Notes under the pieces: generated by a model
What the model saw: the letters and a program-made list of their open reading frames with translations, nothing else
Told to the model about the DNA's origin: nothing
The model's database searches: none
Assembly (NCBI RefSeq): GCF_000383095.1
Contig: NZ_AORL01000022.1
Coordinates: forward strand, 62,001-126,000
Source: Sphingomonas sp. PR090111-T3T-6A
GTDB taxonomy: Bacteria; Pseudomonadota; Alphaproteobacteria; Sphingomonadales; Sphingomonadaceae
Reading direction: 5' to 3'
Length of the DNA stretch: 64,000 nt
In this document: in pieces, positions 35,137 through 42,800 of the stretch
How the letters are laid out: each line of letters opens with the position of its first letter
Position numbering within the stretch: the stretch's first letter is position 1
Made by a program: the position numbers and the translations under genes

Positions 35137-35165
35137 CGGCGCCGCTGCCGGATGGCAGGGCGCCG
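35137..35165. terminator. Bidirectional terminator hairpin
   Basis: Stem CGGCGC/GCGCCG enclosing an inner stem CTGCC-GGAT-GGCAG, between the convergent AI-2E and FKBP genes. An A-run (CGAAAA) precedes it and TTCG follows, so it may act on the minus strand as well as the plus strand. Confidence 0.6.
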
Positions 35166-35192
35166 CTTCGAACGTCTCGGATCAGAGGCCGA

Positions 35193-35765
35193 TCAGGGCT
35201 GCCCGCCCGGACCGCCCATGCCCGCCTGGCCATAGCCCGGCTGCTGCGGCGCGATCTCGCGCAGCGACACGTCGAACTGGAGCACGCTGTTCGGCGGGAT
35301 CACCCCGTCGCCCGCGCCCTGCTCGCCATAAGCAAGCTGCGGCGGAATCCAGAAGCGATAGCGCGCGCCGCGGTTCATCAGCTGGAGACCCTCGCTGAAG
35401 CCGGGAATCGAGCCCGCGACCGGCATCACCGCCGGCTGGCCATGCTGCGCCGTCGAATCGAAGGTCTGGCCGTTGAGCAGCTTGCCGTCATAGTCGATCA
35501 GGACGATGTCCTGCGGGCCGGCCTTGGGGCCCTGCCCTTCCGCGAGCACCTGATACTCAAGGCCCGACGGAGTGGTGACGACGCCATGCTTCTTGGCGTT
35601 GGCAGCGAGGAAGGCGGTGGGCGATTCGCCCATGGCGACCTGCCGGTAGGTGCCGGCCCAGGCCACGCCCGCGCCGATCACCACGGCGATGCCCACGCCG
35701 AGCCACAGCTTGGTCAGCGTTCCCTTGGCGACGGGACGCAGGGGAACGGCGGTGACTTGGGACAT
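35193..35765 (-). CDS. Membrane-anchored FKBP-type peptidyl-prolyl isomerase
   Basis: A 190-residue protein: a short cytoplasmic start, one membrane helix (about 20-38, LWLGVGIAVVIGAGVAWAG), a linker and an FKBP domain from about 75. Family residues IDYDGKLLNGQTFDS, PVAGSIPGFSEGLQLM and the RFWIPPQLAYGEQGAG loop are clear; the tail is Gln/Gly/Pro-rich. It probably helps folding in the periplasm. ATG 35763-35765 has GAGG upstream; the longer ORF start is unlike the family. Confidence 0.88.
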   Translation of the reverse strand: MSQVTAVPLRPVAKGTLTKLWLGVGIAVVIGAGVAWAGTYRQVAMGESPTAFLAANAKKHGVVTTPSGLEYQVLAEGQGPKAGPQDIVLIDYDGKLLNGQTFDSTAQHGQPAVMPVAGSIPGFSEGLQLMNRGARYRFWIPPQLAYGEQGAGDGVIPPNSVLQFDVSLREIAPQQPGYGQAGMGGPGGQP

Positions 35766-35849
35766 GGGCAACCTCGCTCGGATAAGGACTTGAGAGTTCA
35801 CGCGGGCTTCTGCCCGGTGGCACACTCCGCGTCCAGAGACACAAGCAGC

Positions 35850-35868
35850 GGGGCGGGTCAACCGCCCC
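35850..35868 (-). terminator. Hairpin downstream of rpsU
   Basis: GGGGCGG-GTCAA-CCGCCCC, a perfect 7-bp stem with a 5-nt loop, 12 nt past the rpsU stop on the minus strand. No T-run follows, so it may protect the mRNA end or terminate only partially. Confidence 0.45.
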
Positions 35869-35879
35869 GACGCATAGTC

Positions 35880-36086
35880 TTACCGAACGCCGTCACGCTC
35901 CGCGCGCTTGCGCTCCAGCTTGCGGGCGCGGCGGATGGCCGCGGCGCGCTCACGCGCACGCTTCTCCGAGGGCTTCTCGTAGTGACGGCGCAGCTTCATC
36001 TCGCGATACACGCCCTCGCGCTGGAGCTTCTTCTTGAGGGCCCGGAGCGCCTGGTCGACATTGTTGTCGCGAACGATGATCTGCAT
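35880..36086 (-). CDS. rpsU: 30S ribosomal protein S21
   Basis: A 68-residue, very basic protein starting [20 protein letters not shown], the hallmark of bS21, with the arginine-rich tail [21 protein letters not shown]21 binds near the anti-Shine-Dalgarno region of 16S rRNA and assists initiation. The ORF reads further upstream, but the ATG at 36084-36086 gives the exact family start. It has its own promoter and a structured leader. Confidence 0.95.
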   Translation of the reverse strand: MQIIVRDNNVDQALRALKKKLQREGVYREMKLRRHYEKPSEKRARERAAAIRRARKLERKRAERDGVR

Positions 36087-36121
36087 AAACCCGTCTATCT
36101 CCAGCAGCGCCGGGTGGGGAC

Positions 36122-36186
36122 CGGGGCCTCCTGCCCCGCAGAACCACGACAGCGCGTCGAAAAAGGCCCGTCGTGGGTGACCCACG
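36122..36186 (-). promoter_or_regulatory. Structured leader of rpsU with two hairpins
   Basis: Two inverted repeats lie between the rpsU promoter and its start: CGTGGGT-C-ACCCACG (36172-36186, followed on the minus strand by ACGGGCCTTTTT) and CGGGGC-AGGAG-GCCCCG (36122-36138), whose loop contains an AGGAG sequence. The first is terminator-like, the second could hide a decoy ribosome site. Regulation of rpsU by this leader is inference. Confidence 0.4.
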
Positions 36187-36200
36187 CCGGGAAAGCGCGC

Positions 36201-36229
36201 GCCCTAGCAGTGAATGTGATTCGGGGCAA
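36201..36229 (-). promoter_or_regulatory. Promoter of rpsU
   Basis: On the minus strand TTGCCC (36224-36229), 17 bp, TAGGGC (36201-36206). The spacing is optimal and the boxes moderately good. The transcript would carry a leader of about 108 nt before the rpsU ATG. Confidence 0.5.
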
Positions 36230-36243
36230 GGTTTCCCGGCAAA

Positions 36244-37854
36244 TCAGGCGATCATCCGTCGCAAGGTGGCAATCAGATCGGCTTCCGAGGCCGGCTTATC
36301 CATCCGGATGCGACGAATGCGGGGGAAGCGCATGGCGAGGCCGGACTTGTGCCGCTTCGATTCATGGATCGAGTCGAAGGCGACTTCCAGCACCAGAGTC
36401 TTCTCCACCTCACGCACGGGGCCGAATCGCTGGATAGTGTGGTTGCGCACGAAGCGGTCGAGATCCCTCAGCTCCTCGTCGGTGAAGCCCGAATAGGCCT
36501 TGCCCACCGGCAACAGCTCGCCGCCGTCCTCCGGCGGCGCGGTCCAGCACCCGAAGCTGTAGTCCGAATAGAAGCTCGATCGCTTCCCATGGCCCCGCTG
36601 CGCGTACATCATCACGCAGTCCGCCACGAGCGGATCGCGCTTCCACTTGTACCAGAGGCCGGTGCGACGCCCCGCGACATAGGGGCTGTCGCGGCGCTTG
36701 AGCATCACGCCCTCGATCGCCGCATCCCGTGCACCGAGGCGGATGTCCGCCAGCGCCTCGAAATCCGCCGCCTCGATCAGCGCGGAGAGATCGAAGCGGC
36801 CGGGCGGCAGGCGCCCGACGAACGATTCCAGCCGTATCCGGCGCTCCTTCCACGGGAGCGCGCGCAGGTCTTCCGCGCCGTCGAAGAGAATGTCGTAGAG
36901 GCGCACGAAGGCCGGATAGTCCGCCTGCATCTTCGCGCTGACCTGCTTGCGCCCCAGCCGCTGCTGAAGCGCGTTGAAGCTCGCCGCCCCGCCGCCATGC
37001 TCGGCCCCGCCCTGCGCCTCGCCGCGTACCAGCAGCTCGCCGTCGAGCACGCCCTCCCCGGCGAAGGCGGCCGCCACATCGGGGAAGGTCGCGGTGATGT
37101 CGTCGCCCGCGCGGCTATAGAGCCGCACCGCGCCGCCGACGCCGACGATCTGGACGCGGATGCCGTCCCATTTCCACTCGGCCGCATAGTCGGCGAGGTC
37201 GACCACCCCCTCCTCCAGCGGATGGGCCAGCATGAAGGGCCGGAAGACGGGCATATCCTCGGGCACGGGCCGCTCGCCACGCCCTTCGGCCCAGTCGAAC
37301 AGCGGCGCATAGGGCGGGGTGAGGCCGTGCCACAGCTCCTCCACCTGATCGACGTCGAGCCCGAAGGCCTGCGCCAGCGCCGTCTTGGCGAGCCGCGCCG
37401 AAACGCCGACCCGGAGCGCGCCGGTCGCGAGCTTGATCAGCGCATAGCGACCCGAGGAATCGAGATGGTCGAGCATCGCCGCCAGCTCGTCCGGCGCCTT
37501 GGCGCGCGGCGCCGCCTCCAGCCGGGCGATGACAGCGGAGACGCCGAGCGATCCGTCGTCCATCTCGGGCTCGAAGCCCTCCGGCTTGGGCCAGATCAGC
37601 GCCACCGTCTCGGCGAGATCGCCGACGAAATCGCGGCTCATAGCGAACAGCTCGGCGTCGACGCGCTGCTCCACCATCGTGCGGATCGCGGCGGGCTTCA
37701 CTGCCTTCAGATCAATCGCGCCGGTCAGCGCGGCCATTGCCCAGCCGCGATCCGGATCGGGCTGACTCCGCAGATAATCGGCGATCAGCTTGAGCTTGGC
37801 GTTGCGCGAGCGCGTATAGACAAGGCCGTCGAGGAGCTTGGCGAAGGCGCGCAT
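36244..37854 (-). CDS. ATP-dependent DNA ligase of the Lhr-associated repair set
   Basis: A 536-residue ligase: an N-terminal DNA-binding domain (about 1-190), the adenylation domain with nucleotidyl Lys228 in EWKWDGIR, a glutamate motif (VLDGELLVRG) and ERRIRLES, then an OB domain from about 420. This matches the family annotated as cisplatin damage response/ligase-associated ATP-dependent DNA ligase, not LigD. Family members normally sit beside an MBL exonuclease, an Lhr-type helicase and the PdeM nuclease. Here those three are found 12-18 kb downstream. It stands alone on the minus strand. Confidence 0.92.
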   Translation of the reverse strand: MRAFAKLLDGLVYTRSRNAKLKLIADYLRSQPDPDRGWAMAALTGAIDLKAVKPAAIRTMVEQRVDAELFAMSRDFVGDLAETVALIWPKPEGFEPEMDDGSLGVSAVIARLEAAPRAKAPDELAAMLDHLDSSGRYALIKLATGALRVGVSARLAKTALAQAFGLDVDQVEELWHGLTPPYAPLFDWAEGRGERPVPEDMPVFRPFMLAHPLEEGVVDLADYAAEWKWDGIRVQIVGVGGAVRLYSRAGDDITATFPDVAAAFAGEGVLDGELLVRGEAQGGAEHGGGAASFNALQQRLGRKQVSAKMQADYPAFVRLYDILFDGAEDLRALPWKERRIRLESFVGRLPPGRFDLSALIEAADFEALADIRLGARDAAIEGVMLKRRDSPYVAGRRTGLWYKWKRDPLVADCVMMYAQRGHGKRSSFYSDYSFGCWTAPPEDGGELLPVGKAYSGFTDEELRDLDRFVRNHTIQRFGPVREVEKTLVLEVAFDSIHESKRHKSGLAMRFPRIRRIRMDKPASEADLIATLRRMIA

Positions 37855-37954
37855 TCAGAAAGGATGCGCCGCGCGGGCGCGCAAGGGAAGCGGATACGGG
37901 ACGGGCACGCCCCTGGAAAGGACGCGCCCGCACCGCGACACCACTCTCTCCCCG

Positions 37955-38137
37955 TTACAATCGATTGGCGATGCCCCGGCCGGCCAGGAGGCCCGCCACG
38001 AGAAGCAGCACGAACACTGCAATCGCGATGAAGAACAGAATCTTGGCGATACCGATAAAAGCACCGCCGATGCCGCCAAATCCAAGCACCGCCAGCACGA
38101 TGCCGGCGATCAGGAATAGAAGGGCCGCTCTCAGCAT
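37955..38137 (-). CDS. DUF1328 small membrane protein
   Basis: A 60-residue protein with two membrane helices ([21 protein letters not shown] and [21 protein letters not shown]) separated by [10 protein letters not shown], the DUF1328/YtjA pattern. ATG 38135-38137 is correct for the family. A strong match to the EcfG stress promoter lies 33-58 nt upstream, so the protein is probably made in the general stress response. Function is unknown. Confidence 0.88.
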   Translation of the reverse strand: MLRAALLFLIAGIVLAVLGFGGIGGAFIGIAKILFFIAIAVFVLLLVAGLLAGRGIANRL

Positions 38138-38169
38138 GGTCCCGGTCCTCTCGATTATTCTGAGGACCG

Positions 38170-38195
38170 AACGTGCGAGGGCGCGGCGTCGTTCC
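38170..38195 (-). promoter_or_regulatory. EcfG-type general stress promoter of the DUF1328 gene
   Basis: On the minus strand GGAAC (38191-38195), 17 bp, CGTT (38170-38173): an exact match to the consensus of the alphaproteobacterial general stress sigma factor EcfG. The predicted transcript start leaves about 25 nt before the ATG. Confidence 0.72.
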
Positions 38196-38216
38196 ACCGC
38201 GCCCTCTTGATGGGGT

Positions 38217-38717
38217 TCAACCCTTGCGGCTGGCCTCGAACAGGAACCAGGCGCGCTCTTCGGCCAGGTCGGTCCAGGTGTCGAGGATGCCGGAGGTGGC
38301 ATTGTCCTTCGCGTCGTCGACGATCTGCTTTGCCTCGCGCAGCGCCTCGACCAGCGCGAGATTGTCCTCGCGCAGCTCGGCCAGCATGTCGGCGGCGGAC
38401 ACGAAATCCTTGTCGTTGTCCTTGATGCGCTGGCGGCGGGAGACGTCGCCGATGGAGCGCAGCGTGGTGTTGCCCGTCTTGCGGACACGCTCGGCGATCT
38501 CGTCGGTGGTGCCGAGGATCTGCGTGGCCTGATCGTCGAGCATCAGGTGATAGTCGCGGAAGTGCGGGCCCGAGACGTGCCAGTGGAAATTCTTGGTCTT
38601 GAGGTAGAGCGCGAAGCTGTCCGCCAGGATCGCGTTCAGCGCGTCGGCGACGGTCGCGGCCTTGTTGCTCTTGATGTCGGTCGGCGTGTCGAGGGGGGCG
38701 GGGGCGTGGTCAGCCAT
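38217..38717 (-). CDS. dps: Dps ferritin-like DNA-protection protein
   Basis: A 166-residue Dps. The ferroxidase residues are present: [19 protein letters not shown] with the His ligands and [19 protein letters not shown] with the Asp/Glu ligands. The N-terminal tail has few lysines (one clear pair at 16 and 19), so DNA binding may be weak. Dps dodecamers oxidise Fe(II) with peroxide and protect DNA. An EcfG-like promoter precedes it. It is transcribed towards the DUF1328 gene, which has its own stress promoter. Confidence 0.93.
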   Translation of the reverse strand: MADHAPAPLDTPTDIKSNKAATVADALNAILADSFALYLKTKNFHWHVSGPHFRDYHLMLDDQATQILGTTDEIAERVRKTGNTTLRSIGDVSRRQRIKDNDKDFVSAADMLAELREDNLALVEALREAKQIVDDAKDNATSGILDTWTDLAEERAWFLFEASRKG

Positions 38718-38759
38718 GGGGCAACTCCTGTTCAGAGGCGGAACTCGGTTCGCGTCAAC

Positions 38760-38784
38760 AACGAGCTAATCGCCCAAGGGTTCG
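38760..38784 (-). promoter_or_regulatory. EcfG-type general stress promoter of dps
   Basis: On the minus strand CGAAC (38780-38784), 16 bp, CGTT (38760-38763). Only the first base of the -35 box differs from the GGAAC consensus. The predicted leader before dps is about 35 nt. dps is a known member of this regulon in related bacteria. Confidence 0.55.
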
Positions 38785-38835
38785 CGCGAAAGGGGGTTGG
38801 ACATGGAATTATCGCGATTGTCTTGATCGATCGGA

Positions 38836-39402
38836 TCAGGACAGGCCGAGCGCGCCGATCACCAGCACGACGCCCGCCAGCGCCAGCGCGATCCCTGCGC
38901 CGATGCGGATCGCCTTCAGCGGCGCGAGCTTCGGCCAACGGTCGCCCAGCACCACGGCGGGCGCGTTGGCGATCGTGACGCCCGCGGCGGCCCCCGCGGC
39001 CGCCAGCACCGGATGACCGCTCCCCGCCGCGATCGTCGTGGTCAGGAACTGCGTCTTGTCGCCGAGCGCGAGGATGAAGAAGGCCCCGGCCGAGGAAGCG
39101 AAGGGGCCAAGCGTCCAGCGATCGACCGACGGCGCCGGCTTCACCCGCAGCACCGCGCCCGACGCCGCGAGCAACAGCGCCAAACCGGTCATGAGCTGCA
39201 CGGCACGATGGGGAATGAGCGCCGCGATCTCCATGCCGGCCGCCCCGGCGATGGCCATGTTCACGCTGGCTGCGACGGCGGTCCCCGCGAGCACGGCGGC
39301 AGGCGCGCGGAAGCGGGAGCCGAGCAGCATCGCGAGCAACTGGGTGCGATCCCCAAGCTCGGCCAGCAATGCCACGATGAAAGCGGGTACCAGCGCGTCC
39401 AT
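38836..39402 (-). CDS. GDT1/TMEM165 (UPF0016) family cation transporter
   Basis: A 188-residue protein with about six membrane helices and two-fold symmetry. The first cation motif is complete (ELGDRT at 15-20). The second, near residue 112, reads ALGDKT, so its leading glutamate is replaced by alanine. Family members export Mn(II) or exchange Ca(II)/Mn(II) for protons. Its ATG at 39400-39402 follows dps on the same strand after other genes' signals; no Mn riboswitch was recognised upstream. Confidence 0.85.
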   Translation of the reverse strand: MDALVPAFIVALLAELGDRTQLLAMLLGSRFRAPAAVLAGTAVAASVNMAIAGAAGMEIAALIPHRAVQLMTGLALLLAASGAVLRVKPAPSVDRWTLGPFASSAGAFFILALGDKTQFLTTTIAAGSGHPVLAAAGAAAGVTIANAPAVVLGDRWPKLAPLKAIRIGAGIALALAGVVLVIGALGLS

Positions 39403-39428
39403 TCAGCGCCGGTCTGCCATGAAAAGGC

Positions 39429-39755
39429 TCATCCGGCGAGGCGCACCATCACCGAGGCGATCCAGCGGTCCCCGGCGCTGTCGTCCACCGCCTCGCAACC
39501 GATCGATTCGCGCAGGCGCTCGATCCAGGGGCCGATCGCAGCCCCCCGGCCACCGGAGCCCAGGGCCACCGCCAATCCCTCGGCGAGACGCTGCGTGGGG
39601 ATCATGCCATATTCGCCCGCGAGCGAGGCGATCGCGCCCGCATCCGATGCCACCCCGATCGACCCGCGCGCGGAGAGTCCGGCTTCCAGCCTGTCCAGCC
39701 GGCCGCACAGATCGGCCCGCACCAGCTTCAACCCCTCGCCCGTTCCAGCGGCCAC
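39429..39755 (-). CDS. Conserved-looking hypothetical protein
   Basis: A 108-residue soluble protein starting at GTG 39755 with GGAGG 5 nt upstream, an excellent Shine-Dalgarno. I recognise no domain. The sequence is alpha-helical in appearance, with one Cys in DLCGRLDRL and another in SIGCEAVDD. It lies 26 bp upstream of the GDT1 transporter gene on the same strand and is probably co-transcribed with it. Good start signal and codon pattern favour a real gene. Confidence 0.6.
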   Translation of the reverse strand: MAAGTGEGLKLVRADLCGRLDRLEAGLSARGSIGVASDAGAIASLAGEYGMIPTQRLAEGLAVALGSGGRGAAIGPWIERLRESIGCEAVDDSAGDRWIASVMVRLAG

Positions 39756-39890
39756 GGCATCCTCCGTTCTCGTTGGAGAAGAAGGTATCAGCAGAGGATT
39801 GCAGGCCGGTTAAGGCCTTCGGGGGCATAGCCGGAATCGCGCCCGGACTTGACAGCGCGGCCTCTGTGCCGCAGGAGCGCGCCCGATGGG

Positions 39891-39912
39891 AGCGGCTTCA
39901 GCGCCGCTTTTT
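39891..39912 (+). terminator. Terminator-like hairpin in the rpmG leader
   Basis: AGCGGC-TTCAGC-GCCGCT followed by TTTTT (stem 6 bp, T-run at 39908-39912), on the plus strand about 70 nt before rpmG. No plus-strand gene ends upstream, so it is either an attenuator of rpmG or the end of a short leader RNA. TTGACA at 39849-39854 may be the -35 box; no good -10 is seen. Confidence 0.45.
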
Positions 39913-39982
39913 GCATTTTCGGCGATTCGGCAAACCCGGCCTCCGGTGGCGGCGAAGCGCGCATAGAGTTTCAGAGGGCATC

Positions 39983-40150
39983 ATGGCCAAGCCGACCACC
40001 GTCAAGATCAAGCTCGTCTCGACCGCCGACACCGGCTTCTTCTACGTCACGAAGAAGAACCCGCGCACGAAGACCGAGAAGCTCGCTTTCTCGAAGTACG
40101 ATCCGGTCGTGCGCAAGCACGTCGAGTTCAAGGAAGCCAAGATCAAGTGA
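39983..40150 (+). CDS. rpmG: 50S ribosomal protein L33
   Basis: A 55-residue basic protein starting [20 protein letters not shown], the typical bL33 sequence, with [17 protein letters not shown] and VEFKEAKIK. It has no cysteines, so it is the zinc-independent form. It is monocistronic, with a terminator-like hairpin in the leader and a strong hairpin after the gene. Confidence 0.95.
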   Translation: MAKPTTVKIKLVSTADTGFFYVTKKNPRTKTEKLAFSKYDPVVRKHVEFKEAKIK

Positions 40151-40192
40151 TCCGTCGGCGGGCCTAGGCTCGCCACGAATCGCTGAGCAACC

Positions 40193-40223
40193 AAAGGGCG
40201 CCGTGCCAGTCGCGGCGCCCTTT
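40193..40223. terminator. Terminator between convergent rpmG and divK
   Basis: AAAGGGCGCCG-TGCCAGTCG-CGGCGCCCTTT, a perfect 11-bp stem with a 9-nt loop. The ends supply a T-run on both strands, so it can serve both rpmG (plus) and divK (minus). Confidence 0.8.
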
Positions 40224-40240
40224 GTCGTGCGCGCTTTCCG

Positions 40241-40612
40241 TTACTCGGGCGGCGCGAGCCGCTCGACCGCCTCGATGAAGCGCATCAGCGAGATCGGCTT
40301 GGAGACATAGGCCGCGGCGCCGGCCGCGCGCGCCTTCTCCTCGTCGGCGGCAGACGCATAGGCGGTCACCGCCAGAATCGGGATCGACGACAGCGCCTCC
40401 TCCTCGCGCAGCGCCGCGATCAGCTCCAGCCCGCTCACATGGGGGAGCTGGATATCCATCACGATCAGGTCGGGCATCACCGCGCGCGCGGTGTCGAGCG
40501 CCTCGCCGCCGTCCCGCACCGGCGTCGGCTCATAGCCATGGACCTCCAGCAGGTCACAGAACAGTTTGAGATTGAGTTCGTTGTCCTCGACAACGAGCAC
40601 CTTGCCCGGCAA
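40241..40612 (-). CDS. divK: DivK-type single-domain response regulator
   Basis: A 123-residue receiver-only regulator: acidic pair VVEDNELNLKLF near 8-18, phospho-acceptor Asp53 in IVMDIQLPHVSGLEL, a conserved Thr/Ala in ILAVTAYA, and the Lys in AYVSKPISLMRF. DivK controls polar kinases in the alphaproteobacterial cell cycle. The start is TTG 40610-40612 with GGAAGGA about 9 nt upstream; a longer reading is not family-like. The divergent DUF3572 gene is the usual neighbour. Confidence 0.88.
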   Translation of the reverse strand: MPGKVLVVEDNELNLKLFCDLLEVHGYEPTPVRDGGEALDTARAVMPDLIVMDIQLPHVSGLELIAALREEEALSSIPILAVTAYASAADEEKARAAGAAAYVSKPISLMRFIEAVERLAPPE

Positions 40613-40651
40613 AGCCCGCTTTCCTTCCGAAGAGACATGCGGAGATAAGCG

Positions 40652-40924
40652 ATGCGCGCCCGCGATACAAACCATCCCGATGCGGCCACGCTCGCCCTGT
40701 CCGCGCTGGCCTGGGTCCTGTCCGATTCGCATCGGGCCGACCGGCTGCTGGCGCTGACCGGCCTCGACGCCGGCGAGCTGCGCGAGCGCGCCACCGATCC
40801 GGCGCTGCTGGCCGCCGTGCTGGCCTTCCTCGGCTCCCACGAGCCCGACCTGACCGCGTGCGCCGATGCCCTCGACGTCGCTCCGCAAGCGCTGGCCTCG
40901 GCCCAGCGGGAGCTGGAGGCATGA
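40652..40924 (+). CDS. DUF3572 family protein
   Basis: A 90-residue helical protein beginning MRARDTNHPDAATLALSALA and containing WVLSDSHRADRLLALTGLD, the DUF3572 pattern. CGGAGA lies upstream of the ATG. It is divergent from divK, an arrangement common in alphaproteobacteria, and overlaps the HAD gene by ATGA. No function is known. Confidence 0.85.
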   Translation: MRARDTNHPDAATLALSALAWVLSDSHRADRLLALTGLDAGELRERATDPALLAAVLAFLGSHEPDLTACADALDVAPQALASAQRELEA

Positions 40925-41571
40925 GCCGCCCGCTGCTCATCACCGACTGCGACGAGGTGCTGCTCCACATGGTCAGCCACTTCCGCGACTGGCTGGCCGA
41001 CGCGCACGGCATCGACTTCGCCATCGAGCATGAGGATTGGGGCCAGGCGCTGGTCCGCCGCGATACTGGCGCGGTGGTGCCGACGGACGCGGTCTGGCCT
41101 TTCGTCGACGGCTTCTTCGACACCGAGATGGCGCGGCAAGGCCCTGTTCCCGGCGTGATCGAGGCGCTGGAGCGAATCGGCACGGAGGCCGACATCGTCG
41201 TCCTCACCAACCTGCCCGACCATCGCCGCCAGCCGCGCATCGACCAGCTCGCCAGCCACGGCATCCGCCACGAGGTCTATTGCAATCAGGGCGGCAAGGG
41301 CCGTGCGCTCGCCGCGATCCTCGATGAGCATCGGCCCGAAGTCGCGGTGTTCGTCGACGACCTCTCGACCCAGCACGCGTCGGTCGCCAGGCACACGCCG
41401 CAGGTCTGGCGGCTGCACATGGTGGCCGAGCCGCTGGTGGCCCGGCATCGCCCGCCGGCCGAGGCGGCGCACGCCCGCATCGACGACTGGGCGAAGGCCG
41501 CCGACTGGATTCTCGATCGTTTCGCCGCCGGCCCGGCTCCGGCCTTGACCACACCCACCCACGAGGCATAG
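40921..41571 (+). CDS. HAD superfamily hydrolase
   Basis: A 216-residue phosphatase-like protein. Motif I is ITDCDEVL with Asp9 and Asp11; motif II is the Thr in VVLTNLPD; motif III/IV is in VAVFVDDLSTQ with the acidic pair. The lysine of motif III may be in NQGGKGRAL. The substrate is unknown. It overlaps DUF3572 upstream and is followed 7 nt later by a ridA-like gene. Confidence 0.82.
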   Translation: MSRPLLITDCDEVLLHMVSHFRDWLADAHGIDFAIEHEDWGQALVRRDTGAVVPTDAVWPFVDGFFDTEMARQGPVPGVIEALERIGTEADIVVLTNLPDHRRQPRIDQLASHGIRHEVYCNQGGKGRALAAILDEHRPEVAVFVDDLSTQHASVARHTPQVWRLHMVAEPLVARHRPPAEAAHARIDDWAKAADWILDRFAAGPAPALTTPTHEA

Positions 41572-41578
41572 CGGAATC

Positions 41579-42046
41579 ATGGATATCGAAGCGCGCCTGG
41601 CCGAACTCGGCCTCACCCTTCCGCAGGCTGCCGCCCCGGTGGCCGCCTATGTCCCCGCCGTCGAGGCAGGCGGACTGCTCCACATCTCGGGCCAGTTGCC
41701 CTTCGATGAGGCCGGCCAGCTCATGCGCGGCCGCCTCGATGGCGCCGATGATGTCGCGCGCGGCCAGGAGGCGGCCAAGCGCTGCGCCCTGATGCTGGTC
41801 GCCCAGATCAAGGCGGCGCTCGGCGGCTCGCTCGACCGGGTGGAGCGGATCGTCAAGCTCGGCGCGTTCATCGCGTCCGGCCCCGAGTTCACCGATCAGC
41901 CCAAGGTTGCCAACGGCGCCTCCGAGCTGATGGTCGCGCTGTTCGGCGAGGCCGGCAAGCACGCCCGCTCGGCGGTCGGCGTGCCGGTGCTGCCGCTCGG
42001 CGCCGCGGTGGAAGTGGATGCGATCGTCGCCCTTCGCAGGCCTTGA
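41579..42046 (+). CDS. RidA family enamine/imine deaminase (long form)
   Basis: A 155-residue YjgF/RidA protein, longer than classical RidA (about 128). Conserved residues are visible: the Arg in [12 protein letters not shown] and the Glu in [10 protein letters not shown], which hold the substrate carboxylate and water in RidA. It probably detoxifies reactive enamines from PLP enzymes. It is part of the HAD-RidA-GDPD-FemAB run and overlaps the next gene by 29 nt. Confidence 0.88.
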   Translation: MDIEARLAELGLTLPQAAAPVAAYVPAVEAGGLLHISGQLPFDEAGQLMRGRLDGADDVARGQEAAKRCALMLVAQIKAALGGSLDRVERIVKLGAFIASGPEFTDQPKVANGASELMVALFGEAGKHARSAVGVPVLPLGAAVEVDAIVALRRP

Positions 42047-42800
42047 TCGACGGTGGGCGGCGGCCCCCGAGCCGGGGCGCGTCGCCTTCCTGCGATCGCA
42101 TGACATCGCGCATCGCGGCCTGTGGGGCGATGGCGTGGCCGAGAACAGCCTCGCCGCCGCCTCGGCCGCGATCGAGGGCGGTTATGGCATCGAATGCGAC
42201 GTCCGCCTGTCGCGCGACGGCACCGTCTTCGTCTTCCACGACGCCGATACCGGGCGTCTGACCGGCGAGCCGGGCCTGTTCCGCGAGCGCGACGCCCGCG
42301 CCATCGCGGGCCTCCGCCTCGGGAACAGCGACGAGCCGGTGCCGGCGCTCACCGATCTCCTCGCGCTGATCGCCGGGCGCGTGCCGCTGCTGATCGAGAT
42401 CAAGACCGACCGGATGGCCGACACGGCGCCGCTCTGCCTCGCGGTCAGGCGCGCGCTGGAAGGCTATCGCGGGCCGGTGGCCGTGATGGGCTTCAACCCG
42501 GAAGTCTCCCACTGGTTCGCCACACATGCGCCCCGCATCGTCCACGGCCTCGTCATGACCGAGCATCGCGAGAGCCCGATCCGCGCGATTCGCGATGCGG
42601 TCGCCCGCCGCCTTGCGGTGACGCGGGCGAGACCCGATTTCCTCGCTTATGATGTCCGCTTCCTGCCCTCCGCCTTGCCCAGCGCCCTCCATGCCGGTGG
42701 ATGGCCGGTGCTGAGCTGGACCGTGCGCACGCCCGAAGAGCGGGCGACCGTCACCACGCATGCCGACCGGCCGATCTTCGAGAGGCCGCACACCGCATGA
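42018..42800 (+). CDS. Glycerophosphodiester phosphodiesterase
   Basis: A 260-residue TIM-barrel enzyme. Active-site motifs are [16 protein letters not shown] (first His, Arg, Glu, Asn), [13 protein letters not shown] (Glu, Asp) and VFHDAD (second His), with the later LLIEIKTD and the end VLSWTVRT. It cleaves glycerophosphodiesters to glycerol-3-phosphate and an alcohol. No signal peptide is seen, so it is cytoplasmic. The ATG lies inside ridA (29-nt overlap); no later start keeps the motifs and I see no better one. Confidence 0.9.
   Translation: MRSSPFAGLDRRWAAAPEPGRVAFLRSHDIAHRGLWGDGVAENSLAAASAAIEGGYGIECDVRLSRDGTVFVFHDADTGRLTGEPGLFRERDARAIAGLRLGNSDEPVPALTDLLALIAGRVPLLIEIKTDRMADTAPLCLAVRRALEGYRGPVAVMGFNPEVSHWFATHAPRIVHGLVMTEHRESPIRAIRDAVARRLAVTRARPDFLAYDVRFLPSALPSALHAGGWPVLSWTVRTPEERATVTTHADRPIFERPHTA

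Noticed and set aside
39849-39877. Complete sigma70 promoter for rpmG
   Set aside because: TTGACA is present but CAGGAG at the -10 position is too poor to call; it is mentioned only as a possible -35 box.
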